Below, in pieces: positions 59,670 through 64,000 of a stretch of DNA of 64,000 bases. Both the position numbers and the translations under genes were made by a program. The stretch comes from Pseudopithomyces maydicus (lineage: Eukaryota; Ascomycota; Dothideomycetes; Pleosporales; Didymosphaeriaceae). The notes under the pieces were generated by a model, which saw only the letters and a list, made by a program, of their open reading frames with translations, was not told the origin of the DNA and ran no database searches. The stretch spans positions 1,236,898 through 1,300,897 of the forward strand of contig JANTUC010000017.1 in the NCBI GenBank assembly GCA_026873275.1, written 5' to 3'. Numbering within the stretch: the first letter of the stretch is position 1; each line of letters starts with the position of its first letter.

Positions 59670-60600
59670 GTCGCTAGCAAAGCATTTTCTGCACCAGAGA
59701 ATCCCTGCAGGGTCATATTTTGCCTTGATAAGTCTCAGGCGATCTCAGTTGGGTCCATACAACACCCACTGCTAATTCGGCTCGTACTCGTCACACTTTT
59801 GCTGTTGTCAGCTCAAATCATCTCATTACCCCCCATCCGAGTCCACCAAGAAATTCGAAGAAGCACAATGGGATAGGATCTCACTTCATTGATATAGCAT
59901 CCGGAATCGGGGCTTAGCTTGCGCATCGCATAGCCGACGCGATTAGTCATTCGCTTCTTGCTTTTCCGAATGGTTGCCGCGGGGAGGCTTTGGACCAGCT
60001 GGCTTCTACGATGAGATGGATGGGAGCCGTTGGTGCGCCCAGCGGGGTAAAAAGCGCCGTCCTCATGCGTTGGACTCGCGGTGAAGCTTCCGGCAGTTAT
60101 GGTCAACGATATGCTGAGCTGCTTGGGTCAGGTCTCGTCCTTTCGTTGGTGTAATGCTTCTGCCTTTTGTGGCAGGTTATATACCTTTGATGCTTCGGCA
60201 TGTGGGCTGATGCTCTTAAACATCTTAGCCACGGATTCGACATCGTTGGTTAAATCCTACCTACCAAGTAGCCGCGTCACGGAAGCGACGCCGCCAGGTC
60301 CGTGGAGTTTGTCTCTAGTTTATTTCGGAAGCCTATTGTAGGCATATATCCACCTGCTGTATCTTGTCACGCTCTATAGGTTTATCGAAATGAGATCAGC
60401 TGCTTCATCCAGCCGTGCAGAGAAGGGGGCAAGGGCCTCGTGGACCGTGGCGTTTAACTTGTAGTAGGCAAGGCAGAACACTCTGAGCGACCAAGTTCCC
60501 GCTATTGGCCCGGTAATGATGTATTATCCCCGAAGTCCATGGTTGTTCAGTTCGAGGACAGCGGCGTGTATCTCTGCGAGCAGCTACCACCAATTGACCA
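59670..60600 (-). pseudogene. Relic of a BBE-type FAD-linked oxidoreductase
   Basis: Degraded C-terminal half of a berberine-bridge-enzyme-like oxidase, reading leftward. Near 60550-60390 one frame gives LNNHGLRG-stop-YIITGPIAGTWS, then LNATVHEALAPFSARLDEA. Near 60300-60200, VASVTRLLGR, a stop, then ESVAKMFKSI. Near 59960-59900, RKLSPDSGCYINE. Near 59780-59675, WVLYGPN-stop-DRLRLIKAKYDPAGILWC. The last is the family end (xYGxNYxRLxxIKxKYDPxxLFWC). Multiple stops and frame changes, and no N-terminal FAD-anchoring half, make it inactive. Such oxidases act in secondary metabolism and sugar oxidation. Confidence 0.75.
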
Positions 60601-61857
60601 TATGAACTAGTCAGCCAGCCATGCCCGCCAGATGTTGCCCTGTCTACAATGCCTACAGTCTGCGACAGGATTGTTATGATTGATGTAAAAGAAAATGATG
60701 GGATAGGGGCTGGGAACTGACATCGAAAGTGCCTCCAACAGTGACAGTAGCGTTTTTTACTAGAGCCTACTGCCCTTTCTCAACACAAAACAACATAGGA
60801 TAGTGATTGTGTAAGGAGTCTCTGTGCGCTTGAGACGATAGACGTATTACCGGAATATGCAGGGTATCTACCTGTGTCAAAAATCTTCGCTTGAATTGTT
60901 AGACCCGCCGCACTCTCTCGTGTTTTATTTCCTTTCCGCTTGCCGTAGATCCTTCATCTCATCTAATGACAGTTTGTGTTTCTGAATGTAGGTTGGGGGG
61001 TCAACACGGCTGTACCAACAGCGTTCCATAGGCTCGTAAACCAGTATTGATATGTTCGTTTACCTGTAGTAGGTATCGCCAAGCTTTATACGAGCTGCTC
61101 AATGCAGAATGACATCAGCTATCTCGTATTAAGGAGCGTAAGCGCCCTGCACACTAACAAGATCCAAACTTCATCTTTTCATTTTAGTAGCCAAGAAACA
61201 CAAGATTCCACCATAACAATCGCTGGCAAAGCAGAAGTCATTCTAATCATCTTGCTTCCTGGGGGTATGCTTTGAAAAAGTCTCAAGATGGTACGCAGAA
61301 AAAGTCCTTGTACTTTGAAAGACGCTAAAAGGACAACATGGCGCAGGATCCGCTTCCCTGTCGAAGTATGCCTCTCAGTGCTAGAAAAGCTTGGCAAAGC
61401 TCGGATAGGAAAGACTCGAACATCAATCTCGCTGTACTGACCGTCTACCGCAAGTTCAAGGAAAATACTATGCCATTTGGATCTAGGTCCCTGTCCATCA
61501 CCCGTTTACCACAATGGTTATGTTGCCTTTTGTAGTGGAACTGGAGAGCACGTCACATCGCATACAGATGCTCGGGCGTGTCTGGCCCCCAACTAGACCC
61601 AATTCACCTTGGCTCCGTCTGATATCTGCCCCAACAGGCGGGTCATTATTGGCAAATAGATAAAGTGCCTGTGACTTGTTTTTGTTAGTCTTTATATGCA
61701 TGTCCCTGAACCAGATTCTTTTGCTCTGAGGATCCAACCCGGCCATCTCACGTTCTCACTGCGCAAATGCGCAACATTGTAACCATGGTATAGGCTCTTA
61801 ATCTCTGCAAAGAACGTAACCAGAATTGACATCTTCCTACAGCCCTTATCCTTACTA
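60601..61857. other. Spacer before the telomere-proximal gene
   Basis: No gene. Might hold the fully decayed N-terminal half of the BBE relic, but I cannot see it. The right end contains the promoter of the GH72-like gene. Confidence 0.4.
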
Positions 61858-63848
61858 ATGATATGGCTCGCAGGGTTAGCGCACCTCGTGCCGGCTCTTG
61901 ACCCCCTCGCAGCTTCCGATGGATGCCTCATAAACAACAGAACGCGGCAACAATTCATGATGAATGGTATCTTGTATGGCTATTTTCGGAAGCCTTGTTC
62001 AATCTACCGACTAACATCCATCTAGTTATTCTCGATCAAACGTGACATCCATCGACGTGGCCTCACGCGACGCTTTGGGAGACGCTGAGGCGTGTACCCG
62101 TGATGCGGCACTCATGATACGGCTTGGGATCAACAACATTGTTGTGGGTCCCATTGATCCCGCTATAAATCATGATGCCTGTTTCTCAATTTTCAATAGC
62201 GTAGGTATCTACGTGACTGTGATCATGACATCTAACCTATTATTCATGGACCCTGATGTCGAGGGAGCCTATCGGGCTGATCATCTGAAAGACATGTTTC
62301 TGCAGATTGATGCACTCAAAGACTACGAGAATCTTCTTGGTGTTCAAATAGCACAGCTTCCGGACCCACCGTTGATTGGGGGGTCGAACTTTTCACTAAT
62401 GCAGACCACGTTTCGCGTAAGTGTAAGTAGATATCCATGGCCACCTGCGGCTAACATAGATACAGGCCATTGTACGTGATGTTAAGGAATATGTACAAAA
62501 TAACAGCCCCAGGCCGCTACTTGTTGGAGCCAGCGTGCCCCGGTATTTTACGAATCTTCAATATTGGGCAATTACCCCCGTCGTGCAGCATTTGAGTTGC
62601 GTAATTGGTGACGAAAAACATCCTTCCCATGTTGACTTCCTTGGGATAATAGAAGGGGAGAGATTGGAGAAGATTCCATCAAGAGAAAACTTCACTGAGG
62701 TGTTCAAGGGGTTGATGCAGGAGATCGAGGATGTGACAGTTCCAAAGTGGCTCGATAACTACGGAACTTACGTTCTGGGCAATAAATCAGGCGTATACGA
62801 CTCCACAGTGGAAACATTTTGGCAAATAGACATGCTGTACAATACATCAAATAATCTTATGATGCCTTATGGGCCGTTCAATGGTGGGAATATATGGCAG
62901 TGGTAAGTTACAAGACCCGAATCCCCACGTATTGAAATCTCTCCAGAAACACTTCTAAAGCAGCATCCGACTAATTCATCCTTTGACAGGGCAAATACCG
63001 GTAACTTGGACGTCAATAGTGGCACTGGAGGAATTGTCAGATTGGAGAAAGATGGTACGCTATATCTTACGGAGAAGTTTGACACATTAGTGGGTATATT
63101 CAACAAGTACAACACAGAGGCGTGGCGTTCCGGAAATCTACTACCACGCCCATTATCGGACACCCTCGAGTGCAAGGAGGATTTGATCAAGAACAAAACT
63201 ATGAGCATTGGCGGTTTAACGACATGGACAGCGGCTACTGACTGGGCACTTCCGACCAGACTATCCGAACTTGATGCTGCCATCACAACCGGTATGCACG
63301 GGACTAGAGGACAAATGGTGGACGTAATTGTGACAACAATCAAGTATGAAGTGTTAGACAGCCAAGGAAAGGTCATCAAAGACGTGGCTCTGAGCCCAAC
63401 GAGCAGTGAGCCGAGAAAGACAACAGCCATACAAACATCCGAGAGCACCAACTCTGCAACTTCAGCGCCCTCAGAAGGTCTTAGCACTGGCGCGAGAGCA
63501 GGCATCGGAGTCGGCCTAGGTGTTGGTGGTGCTATCGCTCTATGTGGCGCGACGTTGTTCTTCCTCCGCGGGCGCAAAAATAAGAAGCACCAAACTGGGT
63601 TCTCTCAGACGGCGCCGAATGGCGACTACTCTGGCGAATCGACTCTTGGAGATGGGATTCAGAAAGCGGAACTAGCAACTGGTCCAGAAGTTGAGGCGCA
63701 GCCACCTGTAGAGCTGCCTAATAAGTTAGTACTAACACCACCTGAGGTTATCGGTGATGCATATCCGGGAATGAATAAGAGACCTGCTGAGCTACCAGTT
63801 ACCGAACCGGCGCTAGAAGTAGGAGTTTTCAGCCCTAAAAGAGAATGA
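61858..63848 (+). CDS. GH72-like surface protein lacking both catalytic glutamates
   Basis: Four exons: 61858-61973, 62026-62416, 62466-62902, 62990-63848; 600 residues in phase. A signal-like N-terminus (MIWLAGLAHLVPAL) leads into a domain aligned with Gas/Gel beta-1,3-glucanosyltransferases. QFMMNGIFY matches the QFYIKGVxYQ strand; DAEACTRDAALMIRLGINNI and PIDPAINHDACFSIFNSVGIYV match the cysteine-bearing core; AIVRDVKEYV follows. The acid/base Glu expected in GNEV is missing (LLGVQIAQLPD). The nucleophile of SEYGC is replaced in LDNYGTY. No X8 domain follows; instead come a Ser/Thr stalk, a TM helix (GIGVGLGVGGAIALCGATLFFL) and a ~90-residue cytosolic tail rather than a GPI signal. So it probably binds glucan or senses the wall without catalysis. 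The stop is 14 bases from the telomere array. Confidence 0.8.
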
Positions 63849-63862
63849 ATTCAACACGCGCA

Positions 63863-64000
63863 GGGTTAGGGTTAGGGTTAGGGTTAGGGTTAGGGTTAGG
63901 GTTAGGGTTAGGGTTAGGGTTAGGGTTAGGGTTAGGGTTAGGGTTAGGGTTAGGGTTAGGGTTAGGGTTAGGGTTAGGGTTAGGGTTAGGGTTAGGGTTA
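63863..64000. repeat. Telomere repeat array (TTAGGG)n, right chromosome end
   Basis: About 23 uninterrupted TTAGGG units run to the window end, G-rich strand 5'->3' outward, as at a right-hand telomere. There is no intervening subtelomeric satellite. Confidence 0.98.

Noticed and set aside
63863..64000. Telomere-like array as an internal interstitial repeat
   Set aside because: Repeats are perfect and run to the window edge in the outward orientation, so a true chromosome end is more likely, though the window edge limits proof.

Overview
This window is the right-hand end of a chromosome arm of a filamentous ascomycete (Pezizomycotina). It ends in about 138 bases of uninterrupted TTAGGG telomere repeat. 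Genes carry short GT-AG introns (about 38-70 bases), and the families are typical of that group: HET-domain proteins, UstYa-type oxidases, a Pth11-like receptor, fungal P450s, MFS transporters, a GMC oxidoreductase and a NACHT-ankyrin protein. I cannot place the genus. Exon coordinates below were worked out by hand from splice signals and reading frame.

Layout. 0-5 kb: the tail of a Ser/Thr-rich surface protein, a small membrane protein with a Gly/Gln-rich repeat, and a RING-finger protein whose promoter is a pure array of 31 heptamers. 5-11 kb: a HET-domain protein, then a compact locus with a secreted precursor carrying seven identical 12-residue cores between Kex2 sites, divergent from a UstYa-type oxidase gene. 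11-25 kb: a HerA-like P-loop ATPase, an alpha-glucoside-type sugar transporter with a frame break, an acetate-type transporter, a KP4-like secreted protein, a GMC oxidoreductase with a damaged FAD-side motif, and a Pth11-like membrane protein. 25.9-29.8 kb: a second, unrelated precursor locus with an eight-copy peptide ending in Ala-Asp-Tyr, a UstYa-type oxidase and a membrane-anchored tyrosinase of UstQ type. 30-38 kb: gene-poor, with two decayed P450 genes. 38-42 kb: a large NLR-like protein (alpha/beta hydrolase, NACHT, ankyrin). 42-52 kb: a PD-(D/E)XK-like gene broken by a 13-base tandem duplication, a 14-TM-type MFS exporter and several proteins of unknown function. 54-55 kb: a second HET-domain protein. 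59.7-60.6 kb: a relic of a BBE-type FAD oxidase. 61.9-63.8 kb: a GH72-like protein that has lost both catalytic glutamates and whose stop codon lies 14 bases from the telomere.

The most exciting content is the two ribosomally made peptide (dikaritin-like RiPP) loci. Both have a signal peptide, near-perfect core repeats separated by dibasic Kex2 sites, and UstYa partners; the second also has a tyrosinase. Their cores match none of the dikaritin cores I remember (ustiloxin, phomopsin, asperipin, victorin). The rest of the arm is typical subtelomere: self-recognition genes, transporters, and several metabolic genes in decay.
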